From the NCBI GenBank assembly GCA_937915145.1, contig CALDNT010000056.1:1-32475 (forward strand): DNA of 32,475 nucleotides. The letters are read 5' to 3'. The notes beneath the pieces are model-generated. The model had not been told where the DNA came from, did no database searches, and saw only the letters and a list, made by a program, of their open reading frames with translations. The translations under genes were made by a program, and so were the position numbers. Of this stretch, positions 7,529 to 15,564 are shown piece by piece. Position 1 is the stretch's first letter. Each line of letters starts with the position of its first letter. This DNA is from an uncultured Reyranella sp. (GTDB lineage: Bacteria; Pseudomonadota; Alphaproteobacteria; Reyranellales; Reyranellaceae).

Positions 7529-8149
7529 ATGGCCCCACAAGCCCCCCACCAGTCGCGCCTGAAAATCCTCGAAGCGGCGACAGATGTCGTCCGTTCCAAG
7601 GGTTATGCCGCCACCACGGTCGACGATCTCTGCGCCGCGGCGGGCGTCACCAAGGGCAGCTTCTTCCATCATTTCAAAAGCAAGGAAGAGATGGTGTTAC
7701 AGGCAGTGGCGCACTGGGGCAGCTGGACCGACGGGATCTTTGCGGCAGCACCCTACGCCGTCGCCGCCGACCCGCGCGACCGCGTGTTCGGCTATCTCGA
7801 TTTCCGCCGCGACCTGCTCGACCACACGGTGCCGCAGTTCACCTGCCTGATGGGCACGCTGGTGCAGGAGACCTACGACACGCATCCCGCCGTGCGCGAA
7901 GCCTGCGACCGCGGCATGTCCTCCCATGTGGCCGTGCTCACGCGCGACATCGAGGCGGCGCGGCTCAAGCACGCGCCCGACGCGACCTGGAGCGCCGAGA
8001 GCGTCGGCTACTTCATCCAGGCGGTGCTGCAGGGCTCGTTCATCTTCGCCAAGGCCAAGCAGGACGCTGAAGTCGCGCGCGGGAGCCTGGCGCACCTAAG
8101 GCGCTATCTCGAAAACCTGCTCGGCTCACCGGATTCCAAATCTCGATAA
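7529..8149 (+). CDS. TetR/AcrR-family transcriptional repressor
   Basis: 206 aa. The N-terminal helix-turn-helix is textbook: RLKILEAATDVVRSKGYAATTVDDLCAAAGVTKGSFFHHFKSKEEMV (about 9-55). The C-terminal domain contains FTCLMGTLVQETYDTHPAVREAC, as in the TetR_C_16/YcdC-like ligand-binding group. The ATG at 7529 was chosen over an upstream GTG-type reading at 7493 because the promoter and operator occupy that interval. It lies upstream of an SRPBCC-family gene by 11 bp on the same strand, so the two form an operon under the operator at 7499-7522. The SRPBCC protein probably handles or modifies the compound sensed here; the ligand is unknown. Confidence 0.95.
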   Translation: MAPQAPHQSRLKILEAATDVVRSKGYAATTVDDLCAAAGVTKGSFFHHFKSKEEMVLQAVAHWGSWTDGIFAAAPYAVAADPRDRVFGYLDFRRDLLDHTVPQFTCLMGTLVQETYDTHPAVREACDRGMSSHVAVLTRDIEAARLKHAPDATWSAESVGYFIQAVLQGSFIFAKAKQDAEVARGSLAHLRRYLENLLGSPDSKSR

Positions 8150-8160
8150 GGAGACTCGTC

Positions 8161-8607
8161 ATGTCCACCGGCACCGTCCGCTTCCATCGCGTCCTCATCG
8201 CGCCGCCGGAGCGCGTCTACCGCGCCTTCCTCGATGCCGATGCCATGGCCAAGTGGCTACCGCCGCACGGCTTCACCGCCCACGTGCACGAGCTCGATGC
8301 CAGGGTGGGCGGCCGCTACCGTATGTCCTTCACCAATTTTTCTTCCGGCAAGAGCCATGCCTTCGGCGGCACCTTCCTCGAACTGGTGCCGAACGAGCGC
8401 CTACGCCACAGCGACAGCTTCGACGACCCCAACCTGCCCGGCGAGATGCAGACCACGATCACGCTGAAGAAGGTGTCGGTCGGCACCGCGATCGACATCG
8501 TGCAGGAGGGCATTCCTGCGGTGATTCCGACCGAGGCCTGCTGTCTCGGCTGGCAGGAATCGCTCACCCTGCTGGCACAGCTCGTGCAGCCGGAAATTCC
8601 CGACTGA
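8161..8607 (+). CDS. SRPBCC / AHSA1-like domain protein
   Basis: A 148-aa single-domain START-like protein. The pattern is clear: VLIAPPERVYRAFLDADAMAKWLPPHGFTAHVHELDARVGGRYRMSF, then LRHSD, and a final EACCLGWQESLTLLAQLV helix that closes the hydrophobic cavity. Family members bind lipophilic ligands or assist small-molecule reactions; no enzyme activity can be assigned. An AAGGAGA ribosome site lies seven bases before the ATG. The gene sits 11 bp after the TetR gene and should be co-expressed and autorepressed with it. It converges on the secreted-protein gene with 21 bp between stops. Confidence 0.92.
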   Translation: MSTGTVRFHRVLIAPPERVYRAFLDADAMAKWLPPHGFTAHVHELDARVGGRYRMSFTNFSSGKSHAFGGTFLELVPNERLRHSDSFDDPNLPGEMQTTITLKKVSVGTAIDIVQEGIPAVIPTEACCLGWQESLTLLAQLVQPEIPD

Positions 8608-8628
8608 CACGAGGCGGCGCGGCGCGTT

Positions 8629-9222
8629 CTAGCCGCCGAAGCGCACCGACTTCAGCACGGAACGCACCGCCGCCTGGCCTTCGGCGGCGATCGGCACGAC
8701 GCCGGGGCCCCAGACGAGCTGGACCTGGTACTGACACTCGCCGTCGTAGCCGGTGAAGAACTCGCCAGACAGCTTCGTGGGCGGCTGGGCACAGTCGGCC
8801 TGTATGTAGGTGCCGATCATGCCCATGCCACCGATCTCGGCAACGCCATGAACCCTTCCCTGGATCTTGCAGCCCGGCGAGGACCGCAGCTCCGAGCGCA
8901 GCACGCTGCGGAGAAAACCTTCGCGCTGCACCTCGTCAGCGACGACCGTCCGGGCCCACGCCATGCCGGATTTCTTGCCGGCCGGCATGTTCTGCAGCGC
9001 CGGCGAGGCCGGCCCGGCGACGAGCAGTATCGAGACCTCGGGCTTGCAGCCGAGGCAGCGAAGATGGGTCGTGGTCTTGAGGGCGGCGTCCGGCGACGTG
9101 GTACCGAGCGGCGCGGCGCTCCAGGTGGCATCGGGCGCCTGGGCGGTCGCGGTGCACTGCTGTGCCAGGGCGGCGCCTGCCCAGCCCAGCAGGGCGATCG
9201 ACACGGCGGTCACTTTCAGCAT
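8629..9222 (-). CDS. Secreted hypothetical protein with six cysteines
   Basis: 197 aa beginning with a clear Sec signal peptide (MLKVTAVSIALLGWAGAALAQ, cleavage near residue 20-21). The mature part has six cysteines: QQC, LRCLGC, PGC, ADC and GEC. An even number in an exported protein suggests disulfide bonds. I do not recognise a family. Mid-protein RVHGVAEIGGMGMIGTYIQADC and C-terminal GEFFTGYDGECQYQVQLVWG look like a compact beta-rich domain. GAGGAGGGATCC precedes the ATG, so the start is secure. It lies 75 bp downstream of the acyl-CoA dehydrogenase on the same strand, with a GC hairpin between, so linkage to that gene is uncertain. Confidence 0.8.
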   Translation of the reverse strand: MLKVTAVSIALLGWAGAALAQQCTATAQAPDATWSAAPLGTTSPDAALKTTTHLRCLGCKPEVSILLVAGPASPALQNMPAGKKSGMAWARTVVADEVQREGFLRSVLRSELRSSPGCKIQGRVHGVAEIGGMGMIGTYIQADCAQPPTKLSGEFFTGYDGECQYQVQLVWGPGVVPIAAEGQAAVRSVLKSVRFGG

Positions 9223-9270
9223 GGATCCCTCCTCGATGGCGTTGCTGACGCCATAGTGCCGGCCGCGGCC

Positions 9271-9286
9271 GCGGGCGCAAGCCCGC
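9271..9286 (-). terminator. Weak GC hairpin after the acyl-CoA dehydrogenase gene
   Basis: GCGGGC (9271-9276) and GCCCGC (9281-9286) form a 6-bp stem around a four-base loop. CCCGCC/GGCGGG at 9282-9295 gives a competing fold. No T-tract follows on the minus strand, so any termination would be Rho-assisted or partial. Confidence 0.3.
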
Positions 9287-9297
9287 CAAGGCGGGAA

Positions 9298-11121
9298 TCA
9301 GGCGACCAGCAGCGCCGCCGCGCGGTCGAGCGACACCGGGGTGTCGTCGAGCAGGGCAGCGATCGCCCCGTCTTCCCAGGCGCCACCGTCGGCGCTGAGC
9401 CTGGGTCGGTCCGACAACCGGTGTTCGAGGACGAAGCGCGCCATCAGCAGGCGCCGCGCATCGCCGCCGGCGGCGCCGAGACGGAAGCCCTCGTTGGCCA
9501 TCAGCACCATGGTGGCGGCATGATAGAGCCCGCTCGCTGCGACGCGACTGAAGCGCTCCTTCTCCGGGGCGTCGGCGACTTCCCCGGCGAAGCGGATCGC
9601 TTGCGCCAGCGTGCCTTCCAGCCGCGTGCGGAACTGGCCGGGCAGGCCGCGCGCTTCGGCCAGCCGTTCGCCGAGTTCCTCGCCCAAGGCGAGATGCGCG
9701 CGTTCCTTGCCGACGGCGCGCTGGATGACGTCGAGCGCATTGACGCTCGAGGTGCCGTCCCAGATCACGCCGAGATGGGCGTCGCGCACCAGGCGGGCGT
9801 TGGGCCAGTCCTCAATGTAGCCGTTGCCGCCGCGCGCCTCCATCGCCGCCGTGGCGACGGCGATATTGTCGCGCGAGGCGCGGTACTTGCAGACCGGCGT
9901 CATGACCCGCACCAGCTTCGCCGCGCGCGCGTCGTCGGGCCGCGCCATCGCCGTCGAGACCAGCATCAGCGCCGACAGTGCCTGCTCGGTCTTGATCGTC
10001 ATCTTGGCGAGCTGGCGGCGCATCAGCGGATATTCGACGACGCGGCGGCCGAAGGCATTGCGGTGGCGCGCCACCTGCATCGCCTCGTTGAGGCAGCGCC
10101 GCATCATGCCGGCGGCGCGCGTGAGGTGCGAAACGCGGCTGGGGTTCACCATCTCCAGCATCTGCTTCATGCCGCGGTCGAGCTGGCCCAGTGGCCAGGC
10201 GACGGCGCCGTCGAACACGATCTCGCCGCTCGGCATCGACTTACTGCCGAGCTTGTCCTTCAGCCGCACGATGCGATAGTCGTTGCGCGTGCCGTCGGGC
10301 AGGGTGCGCGGCATCAGGAACAGGCCGAGCCCGCGGCTGCCAGCCGTGGCGCCATCCGGCCGCGCCAGCAGCACCGCCACGTCGCCGTCGGCATTGGAGC
10401 AGAACCACTTCTCGCCATAAAGCCGCCAGTTCTGCCCGTCGTGCACCGCCTTCAGCTCGGCCGCGCCCGCGTCAGAGCCACCGATCTTCTCGGTCATGAA
10501 CTGCGCGCCGTAGAGCAGCCGGTTCATGTCCTGGGTCCACATGCGATCGAGGTAGCGTTCCTTGAGCTCGGGACTGCCGAAGCGCTTCAGCAAGTCGGAG
10601 GTGCAGTCGGTCAGGTTGACCGGGCAGAGCACGCCGAACTCGGCCTGGGAGAAGAGATAGAAGAAGGCCTGCTTGGCGATCTGCGGCATCGGCTGGTCCC
10701 AACCCAGCACGCCGGCGCGATGGGTCATTGCGTGCATGCCGAACAGGCCGAAGGCGATGTGGCGGATCTCGTCGTAGGCAGGATGGACCTCGATCCATTC
10801 CTCGTCGCGGCCGAAGCGGTCGCGCTGATGCAGCCTGGGCGGATGCTTGTCGGCTGCATCGGCGAGATCGTTCAGGCGCCCGCCCGCCAACGCGCCCAGC
10901 CGCTGAAGATGCGGCCCGAGATACGCCAGCAGCGGCGCTTCCATGTAGAGCGGCAGCAGGTCACGCAGGCTGCGGTCGAGGGCGTAGAAATCGAGGCCGC
11001 TGCAGTCGGGTGCGACATGGCGCGAGCGTTCGGCGACGGCACCACGGCCGGCGAGCGGCGAGAAGGCGGCGGAGGACACGTTGACGGCAGTGGCGGGCGG
11101 GATCGGCGCGAGATCGTTCAT
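9298..11121 (-). CDS. Acyl-CoA dehydrogenase, AidB-like
   Basis: 607 aa, longer than typical 380-aa acyl-CoA dehydrogenases and similar in plan to AidB-type or C-terminally extended members. Visible segments are an N-terminal HPAYDEIRHIAFGLFGMHAMTHRAG, the FAD/substrate segment FMTEKIGGSDAGAAELKAV, WFCSNADGDVAVLLARP, and RLKDKLGSKSMPSGEIVFDGA. The flavin-binding C-terminal helices contain EARGGNGYIEDWPNARLVRDAHLGVIWDGTSSVNALDVIQRAVG. The last 120 residues form an extra helical domain. The start at 11121 has GGAG ten bases upstream. It is divergent from a LysR regulator with 98 bp between starts and is likely its target. It oxidises an acyl-CoA or, as in AidB, may have a non-catabolic role; the substrate is not evident. 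Confidence 0.93.
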   Translation of the reverse strand: MNDLAPIPPATAVNVSSAAFSPLAGRGAVAERSRHVAPDCSGLDFYALDRSLRDLLPLYMEAPLLAYLGPHLQRLGALAGGRLNDLADAADKHPPRLHQRDRFGRDEEWIEVHPAYDEIRHIAFGLFGMHAMTHRAGVLGWDQPMPQIAKQAFFYLFSQAEFGVLCPVNLTDCTSDLLKRFGSPELKERYLDRMWTQDMNRLLYGAQFMTEKIGGSDAGAAELKAVHDGQNWRLYGEKWFCSNADGDVAVLLARPDGATAGSRGLGLFLMPRTLPDGTRNDYRIVRLKDKLGSKSMPSGEIVFDGAVAWPLGQLDRGMKQMLEMVNPSRVSHLTRAAGMMRRCLNEAMQVARHRNAFGRRVVEYPLMRRQLAKMTIKTEQALSALMLVSTAMARPDDARAAKLVRVMTPVCKYRASRDNIAVATAAMEARGGNGYIEDWPNARLVRDAHLGVIWDGTSSVNALDVIQRAVGKERAHLALGEELGERLAEARGLPGQFRTRLEGTLAQAIRFAGEVADAPEKERFSRVAASGLYHAATMVLMANEGFRLGAAGGDARRLLMARFVLEHRLSDRPRLSADGGAWEDGAIAALLDDTPVSLDRAAALLVA

Positions 11122-11200
11122 GGGGCGGCTCCGGCGAAAAATGAGGCCCTACCCTGCGTGGAGTTTTATACGCTGCCAATCGATATGATGGCCTCACGTT

Positions 11201-11215
11201 TTGAGTTAAACTCAA
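11201..11215 (+). promoter_or_regulatory. Palindromic site and -10 immediately before the LysR gene
   Basis: A perfect 15-bp palindrome, arms TTGAGTT and AACTCAA around one base, ends four bases before the ATG at 11220. TAAACT (11207-11212), a 4-of-6 match to the -10 consensus, lies inside it with seven bases to the ATG. There is no ribosome site, so a leaderless, autoregulated transcript is plausible. A further TATGAT at 11184-11189 could be an alternative -10. The divergent dehydrogenase gene shares this 98-bp region. Confidence 0.5.
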
Positions 11216-11219
11216 TTCT

Positions 11220-12095
11220 ATGACGACCCGCCGCCTGCCGCCGCTCCATGCCGTGCGCGCCTTCGAGGCGGCGGCGCGCCATCTCTCCGTCACCCGCGCG
11301 GCCGGTGAACTCGGTGTGACGCCGGGCGCGGTGAGCCGCCATGTACGCGGCCTGGAACGCGACCTTGCCGCCGTGCTGTTCGTGCGCCGCTCGACCGGGC
11401 TGGAGCTGACGCCGGTCGGGCGCGCGCTGGCCGACGGCACGCGCGAGGCGCTCGATCGCCTGGAGGAGGCCACCACCGGTGTGCGCCTGCGTCGGCCGCG
11501 GCGGCTATCGCTGGGCGTCTACGGTCACTTTCTGACGCGCGCGCTGCTGCCGGTACTGCCCCAGATGCGCCGCAGCCTGCCGGGCCTCGATGTCGATCTG
11601 CACGCCAGCACGAACCCGCTGGAAATGCTGCCCGGCCGCTTCGATGCGGTGATCGCCGTCGGCGGCACCGGCCGGCAATCCGGCCTGGTGGTGCGGCCGC
11701 TGATGCCGATTACCACCGTGGCGGTGATGGCACCCCGGCGACTGAAGAAGGGCGCGGTCGATTTCGCGCGAGTGCCGTTGTTGCACACGCGGCCGCGGCC
11801 CGACGACTGGCGGCGCTGGCTCGACCATGCCGGCCTCGGCGCAGTGCCGGTCCACGGCGGCTCGAGCTTCGAAAGCGCCAGCCAGACGCTGGAGGCCGCC
11901 GCCGCCGATCTCGGCGCCGCCATTGCCATCGAGTGCCTGCTGGCCCCGGACCTCGCGAGCGGTCGCCTCGCCATCGCCCATCCAGCGCGACGGCCGACGC
12001 GGCGCTCCTTCGTCCTGCAATACGAGACGCGGCTCGCCGCCGATCCGGCGCTCACCGCCTTCGCCGACTGGCTGTGCGAAAGGCTGGCCGCCTAG
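11220..12095 (+). CDS. LysR-family regulator, GcvA-like
   Basis: 291 aa. The N-terminal winged helix is RRLPPLHAVRAFEAAARHLSVTRAAGELGVTPGAVSRHVRGLERDLAAVLFVRR, whose PPL-x-A-x-RAFEAAAR-HLS opening is typical of the GcvA subgroup. The rest is a periplasmic-binding-protein-like co-inducer domain with FDAVIAVGG at its first lobe. It is divergent from the acyl-CoA dehydrogenase gene across 98 bp, the classical arrangement for control of the neighbouring gene. It probably also represses itself through the palindrome at 11201-11215. Its stop is ten bases from the convergent nitrilase-fusion stop. The co-inducer is unknown. Confidence 0.95.
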   Translation: MTTRRLPPLHAVRAFEAAARHLSVTRAAGELGVTPGAVSRHVRGLERDLAAVLFVRRSTGLELTPVGRALADGTREALDRLEEATTGVRLRRPRRLSLGVYGHFLTRALLPVLPQMRRSLPGLDVDLHASTNPLEMLPGRFDAVIAVGGTGRQSGLVVRPLMPITTVAVMAPRRLKKGAVDFARVPLLHTRPRPDDWRRWLDHAGLGAVPVHGGSSFESASQTLEAAAADLGAAIAIECLLAPDLASGRLAIAHPARRPTRRSFVLQYETRLAADPALTAFADWLCERLAA

Positions 12096-12104
12096 GAGCG
12101 CCTC

Positions 12105-13676
12105 TCAGGCGTCGGCGCGCCAGCGCACCGAGTAGAGATCGAAGCGCCGATCACGCAGCTGCTGGACGGCGCCAGCATTGCGGCCGGTCCACAGCGCCGA
12201 GAGCTGCAGGTCGACCACCGCCGTGGTCTCGCAGTTGGGTTCGAGTTCCAACGCCACGCCGTCGGGCGGAAACATCACGTCGCAGGGCGTGAGCACGCAG
12301 CTCTGCGCGTAGTGGGCGTCCAGATTGCCGACCCCGTCGAGATTGCCGACGGTGCCGGCGACGGCCACGAAGCACTGATTCTCGACGGCGCGGGCGGCCG
12401 CGCAATGGCGGACGCGCATGAAGGCTTGGCGGCTGTCGGTACAGGCAGGAACGAACAGAATCCGCGCACCCTGGTCGACGAGATGGCGGGTGACCTCGGG
12501 AAATTCCGCGTCGTAGCAGATGGCAACACCGATCGGGCCGCAGTCGGTCGGTATGGCGTCGAGGTCGGTGCCGCCGGCCACGCCCCAGTGCCGGCTTTCG
12601 TCGGGCGTCGGGTGCAGCTTCACTTGCTCATGCACGGCACCGTCGCGCAGATAGATGCGGCAGACGTTGCGCACCGCGCCGTCGGCGCCCAGCACGAGCT
12701 GCGAGCCGGCGACGATGTTGATGTTGCGGCGTACCGAGAGGCCGGCCATCAGCTCGTGCAGCGCCGGCCCGTGGTCGGTCATGCGCCGGACCGCCGCCTC
12801 GGCGTCGAGCTTCTCGCTTTCCATCGACAGGAGCTGCAGCGTGAAATGCTCGGGCAGCAACAGGAAGTCGGACGAATTGACCGCGGCGGTCTCGACGGCG
12901 AAACGCACCTGGGCGGCGAAGGCGGCGAAACTGGCGACCGGCTTCATGGCGTACTGGGCAAGCGCCACGCGGATCGTCTGGACGGCGGCGCTGCGGCGGC
13001 GCTTGGCCTCGAGGCGGGCGGAGTCGTCGAGTTGCGGGTTGCGCCACACCATCAGGGCGGCAAAGCCCGCCGATTCGGCGTCGCTGGGCAGGTAGTCCGG
13101 CAGCAGGCCGCGGACCTCGAAATCGTTGGCGATCTGGAAGGTGGCGACCGGGTCGCGGCGGCGGCCGGTCCTCACCTCCTCGAGATACTGCGCCGCCCCG
13201 CCACCCTGCTTCAGAAACCGGGCAAGTCGCGGCAGCCGCCCAGCGATCACGATGCCACGTAGCCCATGGGCCTGGCAGACGCGGCGGCGTTCGTCGTAGA
13301 GGCGCCGGCCGATGCGCATGCCACGCACGGAGGGATCGACGAAGGTCTCCATGCCATAGAGCCAGTCGCCGAGCGGCCGGTGCCGCGAGGCGAAGCCATC
13401 GCCGGTGATGCTGCGCCAGGTGTGGGGCGAGAGCGCGTCGGCCTCGTCGGCGATGAAGGTCGCGCAGTAGCCGACGACGCGGCCGTCGTAGACCGCCACG
13501 AACTGGCCTTCGGGGAAATTGTTCATCTGGCCCTGGAGTTGGTCAGCCGGATAAATCGCCATGGTAGGGTAAGCGTTGCGCATCACCGCCTGGATCTCCG
13601 CAATGTCGCGCGGCTCGGCCTGGCGCGTTATCAGCCGCACGGCCTGGCGGATCGACTTGCCCTTCTTCGCGGCCAT
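12105..13676 (-). CDS. Bifunctional GNAT acetyltransferase / carbon-nitrogen hydrolase
   Basis: A 523-aa fusion. Residues about 14-215 form a GNAT acetyltransferase-like domain with the acetyl-CoA loop region VDPSVRGMRIGRRLYDERR (113-131). Residues about 235-515 form a nitrilase-superfamily domain with the complete Glu-Lys-Cys triad: LLLPEHF (Glu276), VKLHPT (Lys353) and AICYDAEFPE (Cys387). The start is secure: GGGGGAGGA lies five bases before the ATG. This domain pairing is known as a recurrent bacterial family whose substrate is unsettled. It probably cleaves an amide and acylates or recognises an amine, but this is inference. It is divergent from the gamma-glutamyltranspeptidase-family gene (180 bp), which may be functionally linked through amide or glutamyl-amine turnover. 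Confidence 0.93.
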   Translation of the reverse strand: MAAKKGKSIRQAVRLITRQAEPRDIAEIQAVMRNAYPTMAIYPADQLQGQMNNFPEGQFVAVYDGRVVGYCATFIADEADALSPHTWRSITGDGFASRHRPLGDWLYGMETFVDPSVRGMRIGRRLYDERRRVCQAHGLRGIVIAGRLPRLARFLKQGGGAAQYLEEVRTGRRRDPVATFQIANDFEVRGLLPDYLPSDAESAGFAALMVWRNPQLDDSARLEAKRRRSAAVQTIRVALAQYAMKPVASFAAFAAQVRFAVETAAVNSSDFLLLPEHFTLQLLSMESEKLDAEAAVRRMTDHGPALHELMAGLSVRRNINIVAGSQLVLGADGAVRNVCRIYLRDGAVHEQVKLHPTPDESRHWGVAGGTDLDAIPTDCGPIGVAICYDAEFPEVTRHLVDQGARILFVPACTDSRQAFMRVRHCAAARAVENQCFVAVAGTVGNLDGVGNLDAHYAQSCVLTPCDVMFPPDGVALELEPNCETTAVVDLQLSALWTGRNAGAVQQLRDRRFDLYSVRWRADA

Positions 13677-13856
13677 CCATTCCTCCCCCGGTGGTTTCCG
13701 CCCGCCGCATCACGACGGGCCGTCCGGCGGAACCATCTAGACCACGCGCCGCCACGCACGCCAATTGCCTTCTGGGCCGGCCTTCCGGGGCGGCGTGGCC
13801 CGAGTGGCGCCCGGCCCTGTGCCGTGCCAGATTTTCCGGCAAAGGGGACCGGACAC

Positions 13857-15542
13857 ATGACCAAATCGAACTGGCGCGACCGCGCGGGAACGAAATTCAC
13901 CTGCGAGAAGCAGCCTGCGCAGGGCAAGAGCGGCATGGCCGTGTCGAACCATCCGCTGGCTTCGGCCGCCGGGCTGGAAATGCTGGCGGCAGGCGGCAAC
14001 GCGATCGATGCCGCCGTTGCCATGCAGTTTGCGCTCACCGTCGTCGAGCCGATGATGGTCGGGCTGGTGGGTGGCACGACCTGCCACATCCGCCTCGCCG
14101 ATGGTAGCCACCGCATCCTGGACGGCATGAGCGCGGTGCCGAAGTCGGGCCATCCCGACATGTACAAGCCCATCAGGGGCGCCGCGCCCGAGGTCTACGA
14201 CGTCGAGGGCCAGGAGAATCTCATGGGGCCGAAATCCGTCGCCGCCCCCGGGTCGCTGCGCGCCTGGTGCCTGGCCCTGGAGCGCTTCGGCACGATGGGC
14301 CTGGCCGACGTGATGCAGCCCGCGATCCGCCACGCCACCAGAGGCTTCGCCGTCACACCCTATCTGGCGGACTGCATCAAGGACGCCGCCCCCGACCTCG
14401 CGAAGGACAAGCTCGCCGCTGCCCGCCTCCTCCCCAACGGGATGCCGCTGAAAGCCGGCGCCAAGCTGGTAACGGGCGACTATGCCGAGGCGCTGACGCT
14501 GGTCTCGCAGCAGGGCGAGAAAGCGCTGCACGGCGGCGCCCTGGGCGATCTTCTGGTGGCGTGCATGGAGAAGAATGGCGGCTTCGTCGGCCGTGACGAT
14601 CTCACGCAATACAAAGTGGCGGAGCGCGCGCCGATCCGCGGCCGCTATCGCGGCTGGGAAATTTTGGGCCCGCCACCGCCCGCCGCCTCAGGCGTGCACA
14701 TCGCGCAGATGCTGAACATCCTCGAAGGCTACGACGTGGCGAAGCTGGGCTTCGGCACGGTCGACACGCTGCACCTGCTGGCCGAAGTGCTGAAGATCGC
14801 CTTCGCCGACCGCGCCGAGGCGAGCGGCGATCCGGACTTCGTGAAGGTGCCGGTCGAGCGCATCGTCAGCCGCGACTATGCCGACCAGCGCCGCAAGCTT
14901 TTAGACATCGCGCGGGCGACGAGATGGAGTGGCGGACTGCAGGCGGCCGAAGGCGCCGACACGACGCATCTCACCGTGGCCGACGGCAAGGGCAACGTGG
15001 TCAGTACCACGCAGACCATCAACAGCCTGTTCGGTGCGCGCTTCATCGTGCCGGGCACCGGCATGATCCCCAACAACTACATGAACAACTTCGACCCCAG
15101 GCGCGGCAACGCGCTCTCGATCGAGCCGGGCAAGCGGGTTACCACCTCGATGTCGCCGATGATGGCGATGAAGGACGGCAAGGTGCGCTATGCGCTGGGC
15201 CTGCCGGGCGGCCGGAAAATCTTCCCCTCGGCGCTGCAGGCGCTCGTCAACCTGATCGACCACGGCATGGAACTGCAGGAAGCGGTGGAGGCGCCGCGCG
15301 TGTGGACCGAGGGACCGGTGCTGGAAGTCGAGCACGGCATTCCGGCCCCCGTGCGCGAGGGCCTCGAGGCGCGTGGCCATACGCTCAAGATAATGCCGAC
15401 GGTGGCCGGCGGCATGAACGCCATCGAATTCCACGACGACGGCGGCATGACGGGTGCTGCCTGCTGGCGGGCCGACGGTGCGGCGGCGGCGATGGGCGGC
15501 GGGTTGGCGCGCGCGGGCGTGCGGTTCGAGTTGCCGGGGTAA
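13857..15542 (+). CDS. Gamma-glutamyltranspeptidase-family Ntn hydrolase
   Basis: 561 aa, the normal length. The large-subunit start GKSGMAVSNHPLASAAGLEMLAAGGNAIDAAVA is diagnostic. The autoprocessing site is ADTTHLTVADGKGNVVSTTQTIN, so Thr369 should become the N-terminal nucleophile of the small subunit (192-193 residues). GARFIVPGTGMIPNNYMNNF follows as in the family. No signal peptide is visible, whereas classical glutathione-degrading GGT is periplasmic. A cytoplasmic amidohydrolase role (for example on glutamyl-amides, oxamate-type or acyl-amide substrates) is therefore equally possible. AAAGGGGA lies nine bases before the ATG at 13857; the open frame upstream is antisense to the nitrilase fusion. 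It converges on the gene at 15565. Confidence 0.93.
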   Translation: MTKSNWRDRAGTKFTCEKQPAQGKSGMAVSNHPLASAAGLEMLAAGGNAIDAAVAMQFALTVVEPMMVGLVGGTTCHIRLADGSHRILDGMSAVPKSGHPDMYKPIRGAAPEVYDVEGQENLMGPKSVAAPGSLRAWCLALERFGTMGLADVMQPAIRHATRGFAVTPYLADCIKDAAPDLAKDKLAAARLLPNGMPLKAGAKLVTGDYAEALTLVSQQGEKALHGGALGDLLVACMEKNGGFVGRDDLTQYKVAERAPIRGRYRGWEILGPPPPAASGVHIAQMLNILEGYDVAKLGFGTVDTLHLLAEVLKIAFADRAEASGDPDFVKVPVERIVSRDYADQRRKLLDIARATRWSGGLQAAEGADTTHLTVADGKGNVVSTTQTINSLFGARFIVPGTGMIPNNYMNNFDPRRGNALSIEPGKRVTTSMSPMMAMKDGKVRYALGLPGGRKIFPSALQALVNLIDHGMELQEAVEAPRVWTEGPVLEVEHGIPAPVREGLEARGHTLKIMPTVAGGMNAIEFHDDGGMTGAACWRADGAAAAMGGGLARAGVRFELPG

Positions 15543-15544
15543 AG

Positions 15545-15559
15545 CTGCCGCAACGGCAG
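15545..15559. terminator. Hairpin between convergent genes
   Basis: CTGCCG (15545-15550) and CGGCAG (15554-15559) pair around CAA, two bases after the stop of the GGT-family gene and six before the convergent stop. There is no T-tract on either strand. Its position between two convergent stops supports a short bidirectional terminator. Confidence 0.45.
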
Positions 15560-15564
15560 GTACG

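Noticed and set aside
8848-11223. 791-aa plus-strand open frame
   Set aside because: It is antisense to the acyl-CoA dehydrogenase and rich in His, Arg and Gly runs typical of shadow frames.
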